A stretch of DNA of 6,423 nt from an uncultured bacterium (GCA_903918555.1 CAIXEV010000122.1:1-6423); one strand, 5' to 3'; numbered from the stretch's first letter, positions 1 to 5,545 are shown. Numbers and translations are program-made. The notes: a model not told the origin generated them from the sequence alone.

Positions 1-1347
1 AAGCGCGTCGAGCGAGGCGCGGTCGAAGCCGTCGGCGCGGTCGAGCGCGGCGAGCGTCTCGGCCATGCCGGTGAACTGGGCGAGCACCTTGTCGTCGGTG
101 GCCGCGGCGATGGTGCGCACGCGCGTCACGAGGTCGCGGATCGCGGCGCGACGCTTCGATTGGACGGCGATCACCGATTGCCTCGCGGCGATCTCCGCGA
201 GCACCGACTCGTCGCTCCGGTCGAGCAGCCGCGGCAGCACGAGGTCGGCCGCGCTCGAAGCCTCGCGCGCGAGCGGCTCGAGGCGTCGGTAGGCGGTCTC
301 GACCGCATCGAGGATCGCTGCGTCGGTGTCGGGCGTGCTCGAGGGGAGCGCGATCGAGGCCTCGATGAGTTGGGCGAGCAGGCGCTCGTCGTCGAAGAGC
401 TCGGGGTGCACCGAGCGCTGCCACTCCTCGATGACGCGGCGGCCTTCCTTCGTCGACAGCCGCCCGCGCAGCTTCGCGAGCGTGTCGAAATGGAGCTCGC
501 GGATCGCGACCTCGGTGGCGAACTCGTCGTCGTCGACCTTCACGAGCAACGCCTCGGTCGCGCGCGCCGAATCGGCCGGGCCGAGGCGCCAGAGCGTGCC
601 CGCCTGCGTCTCGATCTCAGCTCGGCGCGCGTCGCCGTCGCGCAGCGCCGTGTTGCGCTTCTCGCGCAGCGTGGCGAGCTTGTCGGCGTGGGAGATGAGA
701 ACCGGCTCGGCCGCGAGAATCGATTCACGCGGCACGCCCGCGCGTGCGAGGATCTCGAGGAGCGTGAGCCGCGTCGACGGCAAGAGCCCCTCGCGCGGCG
801 TGCGGTCGTCGAGCCACGCGAGGCGCTCCTCGACGAAGCGGATCTTGCGCTCGGCCGCCGTCGCGAGCGCCACGGCGCGCAGGAGGTTGCGTTCGGCCGC
901 GAGGATGCGGGCGGTCGCCTTGTCGCGCAGCGCGAGCACCTGCACGAGCTCCGGGTTCGGCCGCGTCACGAACTCCTCGCGCGCAGCGTCGAAGCTGTAC
1001 GCGGCGGGCAGGCGCTCGGTGATCCTCGAGGCGATCGCATCGATCGCGGCGCGCGCTTCGTCGGCGTAGGCGGTGTAGGCGGACGCGAGATCGGCGTCGG
1101 CGGCGAGCGCGGGGTCGACGGCCGCGAGGAACGCGGCGAAGCGCTCCCGGGTCATCGGCGCCGGCACCATCGCCTCGCGCAGGCGCTTCTCCGCGTTCTG
1201 GCGCGCGGCCTCGCGGCGGTCGCGCGGCGCGGCGGTGTCCGTCTGCTGCGCGGGTGCCGCGGCGCACGCCTCGTGCAGCGGCGCCAGTTGCGCGCAGGTC
1301 ACGGCAAGAAGCAGCGTTCCGAGGTGTCGTCCCGCGATCGCGCGCAT
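1..1347 (-). CDS. Exported helical protein of unknown function (3' end cut by window)
   Basis: Reading the minus strand from ATG at 1347 gives 449 codons with no stop, running off the left edge. The N-terminus (MRAIAGRHLGTLLLAVTC...) has two arginines and a histidine, then a hydrophobic stretch at residues 9-22, then an Ala-rich segment (ACAAAPAQQ, residues 27-35) that could be a signal peptidase I site. The product is therefore probably periplasmic. The rest is Ala/Arg/Glu/Leu-rich and looks almost wholly alpha-helical, possibly with coiled-coil parts, and shows no catalytic motif I recognise. Third codon positions are overwhelmingly G or C, and the opposite-strand frames read as Arg-rich nonsense, which supports this strand. 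There is no Shine-Dalgarno sequence; a TACACT hexamer lies 7 nt before the ATG, suggesting a leaderless message. Cys18 follows AVT, a poor lipobox, so I do not call a lipoprotein. I infer no function. Confidence 0.8.
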   Translation of the reverse strand, partial: MRAIAGRHLGTLLLAVTCAQLAPLHEACAAAPAQQTDTAAPRDRREAARQNAEKRLREAMVPAPMTRERFAAFLAAVDPALAADADLASAYTAYADEARAAIDAIASRITERLPAAYSFDAAREEFVTRPNPELVQVLALRDKATARILAAERNLLRAVALATAAERKIRFVEERLAWLDDRTPREGLLPSTRLTLLEILARAGVPRESILAAEPVLISHADKLATLREKRNTALRDGDARRAEIETQAGTLWRLGPADSARATEALLVKVDDDEFATEVAIRELHFDTLAKLRGRLSTKEGRRVIEEWQRSVHPELFDDERLLAQLIEASIALPSSTPDTDAAILDAVETAYRRLEPLAREASSAADLVLPRLLDRSDESVLAEIAARQSVIAVQSKRRAAIRDLVTRVRTIAAATDDKVLAQFTGMAETLAALDRADGFDRASLDAL

Positions 1348-1390
1348 GTCGCGCAGTGTAGATCGGCGGAGGCTCCGCTACGCTCCCGTC
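1348..1390. promoter_or_regulatory. Divergent promoter region with short palindrome
   Basis: This 43-bp gap separates two divergent genes. On the minus strand, TACACT (plus positions 1355-1360) lies 7 nt before the ATG at 1347. On the plus strand, TACGCT (1379-1384) lies 6 nt before the ATG at 1391. Both resemble -10 elements and neither gene has a usable Shine-Dalgarno sequence, so leaderless transcripts are inferred. Between them is an inverted repeat, GCGGAG-G-CTCCGC (1366-1378), placed so that one bound protein could cover both promoters. I see no convincing -35 element for either gene. Confidence 0.5.
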
Positions 1391-1912
1391 ATGGCTCGAT
1401 TCTGGCTCTTGAAGTGCGAACCCGTCGTCTACTCGATCGCCGACCTCGAGCGCGATGGCCGCACGGGCTGGGATTCGGTGCGCAACTACCAGGTGCGCAA
1501 CTTCATGCGCGACGACATGAAGCCGGGCGACCTCGGCATCTTCTACCACTCGAACGCCGACCCCTCGGGCGCGGCGGGCGTCCTGAAGATCACGAAGCCG
1601 GGGCTTCCCGATCCGACCCAGTTCGACCCGAAGAGCGAGTACCACGACCCGAAGTCGTCGCGCGAGACGCCGACCTGGCTCATGTGCGAGGTGGCGTTCG
1701 TCGAGCGTTTCGAGGGCGTTGTGCCGCTCGAGCGGCTCCGCGGCGAGACGGCGCTCGCCGACATGCAGATCCTGAAGCGTGGGAACCGCCTGTCGATCAC
1801 GCCGCTCACCGAGGCCGAGTTCAAGGCGATCCGGGCGCTTGGCGCCGCCGTTTCCGGGGCGTCGGAGGGCATTCGCGCCAAGTCGGGCGCCCGCGGCAAA
1901 GCGTCGAGGTAG
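1391..1912 (+). CDS. EVE-domain protein (THYN1-like)
   Basis: The 173-residue product is a stand-alone EVE domain, the PUA-superfamily fold related to YTH. It matches the thymocyte nuclear protein 1 (THYN1) pattern along its whole length: LLKCEP and YSI near the start, then WDSVRNYQVRNFMR, GD..IFYHSN, PSGAAGV, TQFDPKSEYHDPKS and a final LSITPLTEAEF. EVE domains are known or predicted readers of modified cytosine or other modified bases in nucleic acid; in bacteria they occur alone or fused to restriction-type nucleases. No nuclease or other domain is attached here, so it would be a cytosolic binding protein. The ATG at 1391 is chosen because MARFWLLKCEP matches the family N-terminus; an in-frame upstream start (1235) adds only sequence antisense to the neighbouring gene. 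The last residues (GIRAKSGARGKASR) form a basic tail. The family call is firm; the ligand is not known. Confidence 0.92.
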   Translation: MARFWLLKCEPVVYSIADLERDGRTGWDSVRNYQVRNFMRDDMKPGDLGIFYHSNADPSGAAGVLKITKPGLPDPTQFDPKSEYHDPKSSRETPTWLMCEVAFVERFEGVVPLERLRGETALADMQILKRGNRLSITPLTEAEFKAIRALGAAVSGASEGIRAKSGARGKASR

Positions 1913-2024
1913 ACTGCGCGGCTTGAAACCGCGAGGCTGTGCCGCGGAACATGTCCGACCGCGGCCCGTTCCGGAGCCGCAACGCACACGCCTCGCGCGC
2001 CAGGTTCGCGCGAAGGCAAGACTC

Positions 2025-2030
2025 GAGGAG
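2025..2030 (+). promoter_or_regulatory. Shine-Dalgarno for first lemA
   Basis: GAGGAG lies 7 nt before the ATG at 2038 and decides that start over the in-frame alternatives upstream (GTG at 1939, ATG at 1951), which would add a charged tail in front of the membrane segment. In the rest of the 125-nt gap (1913-2037) I see only a weak hairpin just after the EVE stop (CGCGG 1917-1921, CCGCG 1929-1933) and a possible -10, TAGACT, at 1910-1915. Confidence 0.7.
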
Positions 2031-2037
2031 TCGCCGA

Positions 2038-2607
2038 ATGCCAGGGTTGCTGATCGTTGGCTGTGGTGGAGTGCTTCTGGTTGCCGTCGTGGTCGCCGTC
2101 TGGGCGATCGGCATCTACAACACGCTTGCGCGCGGAAAGGTCGGCGTCGAGGGCGCGTTCGCGGACATCGATGTCCAGCTCAAGCGGCGCCACGACCTGA
2201 TCCCGAACCTCGTCGAGACGGTGAAGGGCTACGCGAAGCACGAGCGCGAGACGCTCGAGGCCGTCATCGCCGCGCGCGCCCGTGCCGTGAGCGCCGGCCC
2301 GCTCGACGAGAAGATCGCAGCCGAAGGCGGGCTCAGCGCCGCGCTCGGCCGCCTGATGGCGGTCGCCGAGGCGTACCCCGACCTCAAGGCCAACACCAAC
2401 TTCCTGCAGCTCCAGGGCGAGCTGACCTCGACGGAGAACATCATCGGCGGCGCCCGCAACGGCTACAACAACACCGTGCAGGGCTACAACCAGACGCTGG
2501 TCGTGTTCCCGACGAACCTCCTCGCCGGCCTCTTCGGCTTCAAGGCGATGCCGTTCTTCCAGGTCGACGACGCGGCGCAGCGTGTGGCGCCGCAGGTGAA
2601 GTTCTAG
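2038..2607 (+). CDS. lemA: LemA family protein, copy 1
   Basis: The 189-residue product has the classic LemA layout. A hydrophobic N-terminal segment (residues 5-27, GLLIVGCGGVLLVAVVVAVW region) ends in YNTL. It is followed by the family signature with RRHDLIPNLVETVKGYAKHE, then ERETLEAVIAARA, then a helical region with AYPDLKANTNFLQLQGELT, TEN.I..AR..YNN.V..YN and FP.NL.A..FGF....FF. LemA proteins are small, single-span, mostly helical membrane proteins, widespread in bacteria, whose molecular job is still poorly defined. The gene begins a tight three-gene operon with a membrane protein and a second lemA. IVGC near the start resembles a lipobox, but there is no positive charge before it, so it is more likely just part of the membrane span. 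Length is normal for the family. Part of the core is nearly identical in DNA to copy 2. Confidence 0.95.
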   Translation: MPGLLIVGCGGVLLVAVVVAVWAIGIYNTLARGKVGVEGAFADIDVQLKRRHDLIPNLVETVKGYAKHERETLEAVIAARARAVSAGPLDEKIAAEGGLSAALGRLMAVAEAYPDLKANTNFLQLQGELTSTENIIGGARNGYNNTVQGYNQTLVVFPTNLLAGLFGFKAMPFFQVDDAAQRVAPQVKF

Positions 2608-2609
2608 GC

Positions 2610-3386
2610 GTGGAAGGCGGACAGATCGCCTTCGCCGCGATCGTGATCACGCTGTTCGCGATCGGCGTGATCGTCGCGGTCGCGTTCCACCACAAGGCCG
2701 AACGCGAGCGCCGCGAGGCGATGCGGGCGCTGGCCGCGCAGATGGGATTCGCGTTCACCGAGCGGGATCCCGTGCTCGACCAGCGCTTCCGCGGATTCCG
2801 CGACTTCGGGCGCGGACATTCGCGCACGGGTCTGAATCTCATCTCGGGCGAGACCAGGCTCGGCGGCGTGCGCATGCGCCTGCTGATGGGCGACTACCAG
2901 TACAAGATCACGACGAGCAACGGCAAGAGCACCTCGACGACGACCTACAACATGTCGTTCATCTCGGTGGTGCCGCTGCTGCGGATGACCGAGGAGCTTG
3001 CGGTGCGCAGCGAGAACTTCCTCGACAGGCTCGGCGCTTTCGTCGGCTTCGAGGACATCGACTTCGAGTCGAGCGAGTTCTCGAGCCGGTTCCATGTGAA
3101 GTGCTCCGACCGCCGCTTCGCGTCCGATCTGTTCGATCCGCGCATGATCGAGTACTTCCTCGAAAGCGCGGTGCCCGAGATCGAGGCGCAGCGGGGGATC
3201 CTGCTGTTCGACCACGGCACGCGGCGCTGGGACCCCGAGCGGTTCGCGGTCGTGCTCGGCTGGGTCGACGGATTCTTCGCCCGCGTTCCGCGCCATGTGC
3301 GGGCCGACCGGCTTCCTGCGGACGAGCGCGCGTCCGATCCGGTCCTGAATCCAACGGGTCGCGATGGCGACGGAGGTGCGGCATGA
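2610..3386 (+). CDS. Single-span membrane protein encoded between two lemA genes
   Basis: The 258-residue protein starts at GTG 2610, two bases after the first lemA stop. This start is preferred because it gives a short leader followed at once by a membrane span (residues 6-26, IAFAAIVITLFAIGVIVAVAF). The next in-frame ATG (2721) would remove the span, and earlier starts lie inside lemA in another frame. After a charged linker (HHKAERERREAMRALAAQ) comes a soluble domain with MGF.F...DP, G..RTGLNLISGE, GDYQYKITTSNGKS and FLDRLGAF.GFEDIDFESSEFSSRF, ending in a helical region. From memory this resembles a conserved hypothetical family found near lemA in planctomycetes and other bacteria (DUF3137-like in general character), but I cannot confirm a family. 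The predicted topology is a membrane anchor with a cytoplasmic or periplasmic domain. Translation probably depends on reinitiation after lemA, since no strong Shine-Dalgarno precedes it. It likely works with the LemA proteins. Confidence 0.85.
   Translation: MEGGQIAFAAIVITLFAIGVIVAVAFHHKAERERREAMRALAAQMGFAFTERDPVLDQRFRGFRDFGRGHSRTGLNLISGETRLGGVRMRLLMGDYQYKITTSNGKSTSTTTYNMSFISVVPLLRMTEELAVRSENFLDRLGAFVGFEDIDFESSEFSSRFHVKCSDRRFASDLFDPRMIEYFLESAVPEIEAQRGILLFDHGTRRWDPERFAVVLGWVDGFFARVPRHVRADRLPADERASDPVLNPTGRDGDGGAA
3372..3376 (+). promoter_or_regulatory. Shine-Dalgarno for second lemA
   Basis: A strong GGAGG lies 6 nt before the ATG at 3383, inside the end of the membrane-protein gene. It fixes the second lemA start at the ATGA overlap, and contrasts with the start regions of the EVE and ruvB genes, which lack any such sequence. 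Confidence 0.8.
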
Positions 3387-3958
3387 GCGGTGATGCGGCG
3401 GAAGCGTTGGGTTTCCTGTGCGGAGTATTCGGAGTCGTCGTCGGGCTTCCGCTCCTGTGGGCGATCCTCACCTACAACCGGTTCGCGCGCCTCGGCCAGC
3501 ATGTGAAGGAGAGCTGGTCGGGCGTCGATGTCGAGCTCAAGCGGCGCCACGACCTCGTGCCGAACCTCGTCGAGACCGTGAAGGGCTACGCGAAGCACGA
3601 GCGCGAGACGCTCGAGATGGTGGTCGCGGCGCGCGCGAAGGCGATGGCCGCCGGAGAGGCGCTGCGCGAGCGCGTGGACGGCGAGAGCGAGCTCGGTCGT
3701 TCGCTCGGTCGGTTGATCGCGCTCTCGGAGAGCTACCCCGAGCTCAAGAGCGACCGCCACTTCCTCGAGCTCCAGCGCGAACTGTCGCTCACCGAGGATC
3801 GCATCGCCGCGAGCCGACGCTTCTACAACTCGAATGTGCGCGAGCTCAACTCGCTGCGGATCCAGTTCCCGTCGAACCTCGTCGCCGGCGCGTTCGGCTT
3901 CCGCGAGGAGCGGTTCTTCGAACTCGAGGACCCGTCGGAGCGCACGGCGCGTATTTGA
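3383..3958 (+). CDS. lemA: LemA family protein, copy 2
   Basis: The 191-residue product has a membrane span at residues 9-29 (GFLCGVFGVVVGLPLLWAIL) ending in TYNRF. It then has VDVELKRRHDLVPNLVETVK, GYAKHERETLE, SYPELKSDRHFLELQRELS, TEDRIAASRRFYNSNV and FPSNLVAGAFGFREERFFEL, all LemA landmarks. The ATG overlaps the previous stop (ATGA at 3383-3386) behind a strong GGAGG, so the three genes should be co-translated. Compared with copy 1 it is more charged in the C-terminal half and has RFYNSNVRELNS where copy 1 has GYNNTVQGYNQT. The two may therefore form a hetero-oligomer or have divided roles; this is inference. The core DNA (about 3525-3616) is almost the same as in copy 1 (about 2168-2259), including a 39-nt exact match. 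Confidence 0.95.
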   Translation: MSGDAAEALGFLCGVFGVVVGLPLLWAILTYNRFARLGQHVKESWSGVDVELKRRHDLVPNLVETVKGYAKHERETLEMVVAARAKAMAAGEALRERVDGESELGRSLGRLIALSESYPELKSDRHFLELQRELSLTEDRIAASRRFYNSNVRELNSLRIQFPSNLVAGAFGFREERFFELEDPSERTARI

Positions 3959-3962
3959 GCGC

Positions 3963-4109
3963 TCGCGCCTGCGGGCGCTCGCTCTGGCGTGGACAACGCT
4001 CAAGGACACCGTCGCGCCTGCGGGCGCTCGCTCTGGCGTGGACAACGCTCAAGGACACCGTCGCGCCTGCGGGCGCTCGCTTTGGCGTGGACAACGCCAG
4101 AGGCGCCGC
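3963..4109 (+). repeat. 49-bp tandem repeat, about three units
   Basis: Two identical 49-bp units (3963-4011 and 4012-4060) are followed by a third that matches for 37 nt with one change (4061-4097, CTCTGG to CTTTGG) and then decays (4098-4109). Each unit begins TCGCGCCTGCGGGCGCTCGC and contains the small hairpin GCGCC-TGCG-GGCGC. The array starts four bases after the second lemA stop. There are no spacers, so it is not a CRISPR array. Because 49 is not a multiple of three and the stretch has no gene-like frame, it is taken as non-coding. It could act as a transcript-end structure or be a slippage-prone minisatellite. Confidence 0.9.
4080..4102 (+). other. Hairpin in the last repeat unit
   Basis: CTTTGGCGT (4080-4088) pairs with ACGCCAGAG (4094-4102) around the loop GGACA, giving nine pairs including one G-U. 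The right arm is the exact complement of CTCTGGCGT in the two upstream units, so those units could compete for it in RNA. There is no following T-run, so a standard intrinsic terminator is not supported. It may still help end or stabilise the lemA transcript. Confidence 0.45.
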
Positions 4110-4125
4110 ACTGGCCGAGCGACGC

Positions 4126-4154
4126 TTGCATCGATGCGCAGAGGCGCGTATATT
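4126..4154 (+). promoter_or_regulatory. Promoter of the HTH/nucleotidyltransferase cassette
   Basis: TTGCAT (4126-4131) and TATATT (4149-4154) are spaced by exactly 17 nt, a good sigma-70-type arrangement and the best promoter in the window. Transcription would be expected to start around 4160-4163, in the middle of the adjacent palindrome, leaving a leader of about 30 nt before the ATG at 4192. Confidence 0.65.
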
Positions 4155-4175
4155 CGCTATTCGCGAATAGCGAAT
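4152..4175. promoter_or_regulatory. Perfect 24-bp palindromic operator candidate
   Basis: The half-site ATTCGCTATTCG (4152-4163) is followed directly by its exact reverse complement (4164-4175), with no mismatch. Inside it are ATTCG direct repeats and a central 12-bp palindrome TATTCGCGAATA. It overlaps the end of the -10 element, the expected transcription start and an upstream in-frame ATG (4174). A protein bound here would block transcription, so autorepression by the encoded helix-turn-helix protein is the natural inference. It is also AT-rich for this region. An RNA hairpin role is less likely because the transcript would begin within it. Confidence 0.75.
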
Positions 4176-4191
4176 GAAGCGAGACGCCCCC

Positions 4192-4755
4192 ATGCCCCGC
4201 CCCAAGTCGAATCCGCAGATCGTTCTTCGTCCCCAGGATCTCGTCGTTCTGTTTCGACTCGCGCTCGAGCGCGGGGCGGTTCCGAGCTACTCGGCGCTCG
4301 CCGCCGACTTGGGCCTCACGGCGTCGGAGGTGCACGGGGCCGTCGAAAGGGCGGTCGCTGCACGGCTCGCGGTCAAGGATGCGGGTGGAAAGCCGAGCGT
4401 GGTCTTCGCGGCGCTGTGGCCCTTCGTGCAGCATGGCGCGCGCTACTCGTTCCCTGCGATACGAGGCACCCTGACTCGCGGGGTTCCAACCGGGTACGCC
4501 GCCGCACCTCTCCGCGACTCGATCCTGCCCGGTGGCGATCCGCCGCCGGTGTGGCCTCATCGAAGCGGGACCGCCCGCGGGGTTGCGATTCATCCTCTCT
4601 ATCCGTCCGTGCCGGAAGCGGCGTTGCGCAACGCCGCGCTCTACGAATTGCTGGCGTTGTTCGACGCCGTGCGCGATGGCAGTACGAGGGAGCGCTCCTT
4701 GGCGCTCAAGCTGCTTGAGGAGCGGCTGCGGCCGTCGGAGACGCGCGCGCGATGA
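4192..4755 (+). CDS. Helix-turn-helix protein, probable antitoxin or regulator of the downstream nucleotidyltransferase
   Basis: From ATG 4192 the product is 187 residues. An N-terminal winged-helix-like part (residues 8-65) includes LRPQDLVVLFRLAL and the helix-turn-helix YSALAADLGLTASEVHGAVERA (about 33-54). A separate C-terminal part follows with YSFPAIRGTLTRGVPTGYAA (85-104), PPPVWPHRSGTARGVAI (117-133) and PLYPSVPEAALRN (135-147), ending in a helical, charged tail. I recall similar proteins as conserved hypotheticals beside nucleotidyltransferases, but know of no assigned function. The stop overlaps the next start (ATGA, 4752-4755), so the pair is translationally coupled. In the AbiE system the first gene is a winged-helix antitoxin that represses its own promoter at inverted repeats; the palindrome here fits that plan. 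Start choice: an in-frame ATG at 4174 adds MKRDAP but lies in the palindrome with no Shine-Dalgarno, whereas 4192 has a weak GAAGCGAG 7 nt upstream. Antitoxin function is inference. Confidence 0.85.
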   Translation: MPRPKSNPQIVLRPQDLVVLFRLALERGAVPSYSALAADLGLTASEVHGAVERAVAARLAVKDAGGKPSVVFAALWPFVQHGARYSFPAIRGTLTRGVPTGYAAAPLRDSILPGGDPPPVWPHRSGTARGVAIHPLYPSVPEAALRNAALYELLALFDAVRDGSTRERSLALKLLEERLRPSETRAR

Positions 4756-5471
4756 CCCCGATGGACGCGCGCGATCCCAATGTCGCGATGCTCGAGCTTG
4801 TCGCCGCGCGGCTCGGTGAAGAGCTGCTGGCAGACGCGGTGTTTGTCGGCGGAGCGGTCGCGGGTCTGCTCGTCACTGATCCGGCGGCGCCTGCGATCCG
4901 CTCGACCGAGGATGTCGATCTCGTGTTTGGCGCCATCGCACTCGCCGATCATCACGAGTTCGAGGCGAGGCTGCGTGCGCGCGGCTTCGTGCACGACACC
5001 CGCGAGGGCGCGCCGATCTGCCGCTGGCGCATCGGATCGGTCACCGTCGACGCGATGCCGGCACGGGAAGATGTGCTCGGCTTCTCGAACCGTTGGTATC
5101 CGATGGCACTCGAAACCGCGACACGCGAGTCGCTTCCGAGCGGACGATGGATCCGACTGATCACGGCGCCGGCGTTCATCGGAACGAAACTCGAGGCTTT
5201 CGATGGTCGCGGCAATGGCGACTTTGTGTGCAGCCACGATCTCGGCGACGCTCTGGCGGTCGTCGATGGCCGCGAATCGCTGGTCTCCGAGTGTCGGTCG
5301 AGCCCGATCGATCTGCGCGGCTACCTCGCATCGAGATTTCGCAAGCTCCTGCGGAACCCCGCGTTTCTCGATGCGCTGCCAGCCCATCTTCCCGGCGACT
5401 GGGCGAGCCAGGAGCGCTTGCCCATGCTGCGGCAGCGGCTTGGGCAGCTCGCCGAGATTTCGTCGGCGTAG
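4752..5471 (+). CDS. AbiEii/MNT-like nucleotidyltransferase, probable toxin or effector
   Basis: The 239-residue product carries the DNA polymerase beta-type nucleotidyltransferase signature. GG at 33-34 (FVGGAVAGLL) is followed by STEDVDLVF, giving metal-binding Asp54 and Asp56, and a third carboxylate at Asp100 lies in VTVDAMP. Downstream, FIGTKLEAFDGRG (142-154) and DFVCSHDLGDALAVVDGR (157-174) look like the AbiEii/MenT-type motif, with Lys146, Arg153, Asp157, Asp163 and Asp166. Members of this superfamily transfer nucleotides to tRNA or protein, or act as GTP-dependent toxins. All catalytic positions appear intact, so it should be active. It is shorter than typical AbiEii proteins (about 290-300 residues). 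The gene overlaps the upstream helix-turn-helix gene by four bases; GGAG (4737-4740) may help initiation. An alternative in-frame ATG at 4761 would remove only three residues. The superfamily is well supported; a toxin role is inferred from context. Confidence 0.88.
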   Translation: MTPMDARDPNVAMLELVAARLGEELLADAVFVGGAVAGLLVTDPAAPAIRSTEDVDLVFGAIALADHHEFEARLRARGFVHDTREGAPICRWRIGSVTVDAMPAREDVLGFSNRWYPMALETATRESLPSGRWIRLITAPAFIGTKLEAFDGRGNGDFVCSHDLGDALAVVDGRESLVSECRSSPIDLRGYLASRFRKLLRNPAFLDALPAHLPGDWASQERLPMLRQRLGQLAEISSA

Positions 5472-5504
5472 GTGTTGGTTTGGCAAGTGAATGTCGTCGC
5501 CGCA

Positions 5505-5540
5505 GCGGCGGCCGCTCAAACACGCGGCGGCCGCTCAAAC
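5505..5540 (+). repeat. 19-bp tandem duplication upstream of ruvB
   Basis: GCGGCGGCCGCTCAAAC occurs twice (5505-5521 and 5524-5540) with a 19-bp period. Each copy contains the 8-bp palindrome GCGGCCGC. The pair sits between the nucleotidyltransferase stop and the ruvB -10 element, in the place of the -35 region. It may be a binding site pair or a simple duplication. I see no terminator with a T-run in this 86-nt gap (5472-5557). Confidence 0.8.
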
Positions 5541-5545
5541 CTCGC

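Noticed and set aside
160..1926. Long open plus-strand frame of 588 codons
   Set aside because: It runs antisense to the exported-protein gene and then out of frame through the EVE gene. The product is Arg-rich with no domain, as expected of a shadow frame in high-GC DNA.
1917..1933. Hairpin after the EVE stop as a terminator
   Set aside because: The stem is only five pairs with a seven-base loop and has no T-run. Short stems of this kind are expected by chance at this G+C content.
725..1987. Long open minus-strand frame of 420 codons
   Set aside because: It crosses the EVE gene antisense and is out of frame with the real minus-strand gene, which starts at 1347 and reads through to position 1.
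2038..2100. LemA copy 1 as a lipoprotein (IVGC)
   Set aside because: No positively charged residue precedes the hydrophobic stretch, and the stretch continues well past the cysteine as in normal LemA membrane spans.
3963..4109. Tandem units as a CRISPR array or integron attC sites
   Set aside because: The units abut with no unique spacers, and no cas or integrase gene is present in the window. The 49-bp period is short for attC and lacks a clear core site pair.
4174..4191. Upstream ATG as the start of the HTH gene
   Set aside because: It lies in the palindrome without a Shine-Dalgarno sequence and adds only six residues. It remains possible if the transcript starts very near it.
3834..4718. 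Repetitive peptides encoded across the 49-bp array
   Set aside because: The period is not a multiple of three, so the same peptide appears in shifted frames. These frames also overlap lemA and the HTH gene out of frame.
4641..5519. Minus-strand frame opposite the nucleotidyltransferase
   Set aside because: It is antisense to a gene with clear catalytic motifs and shows no recognisable domain of its own.
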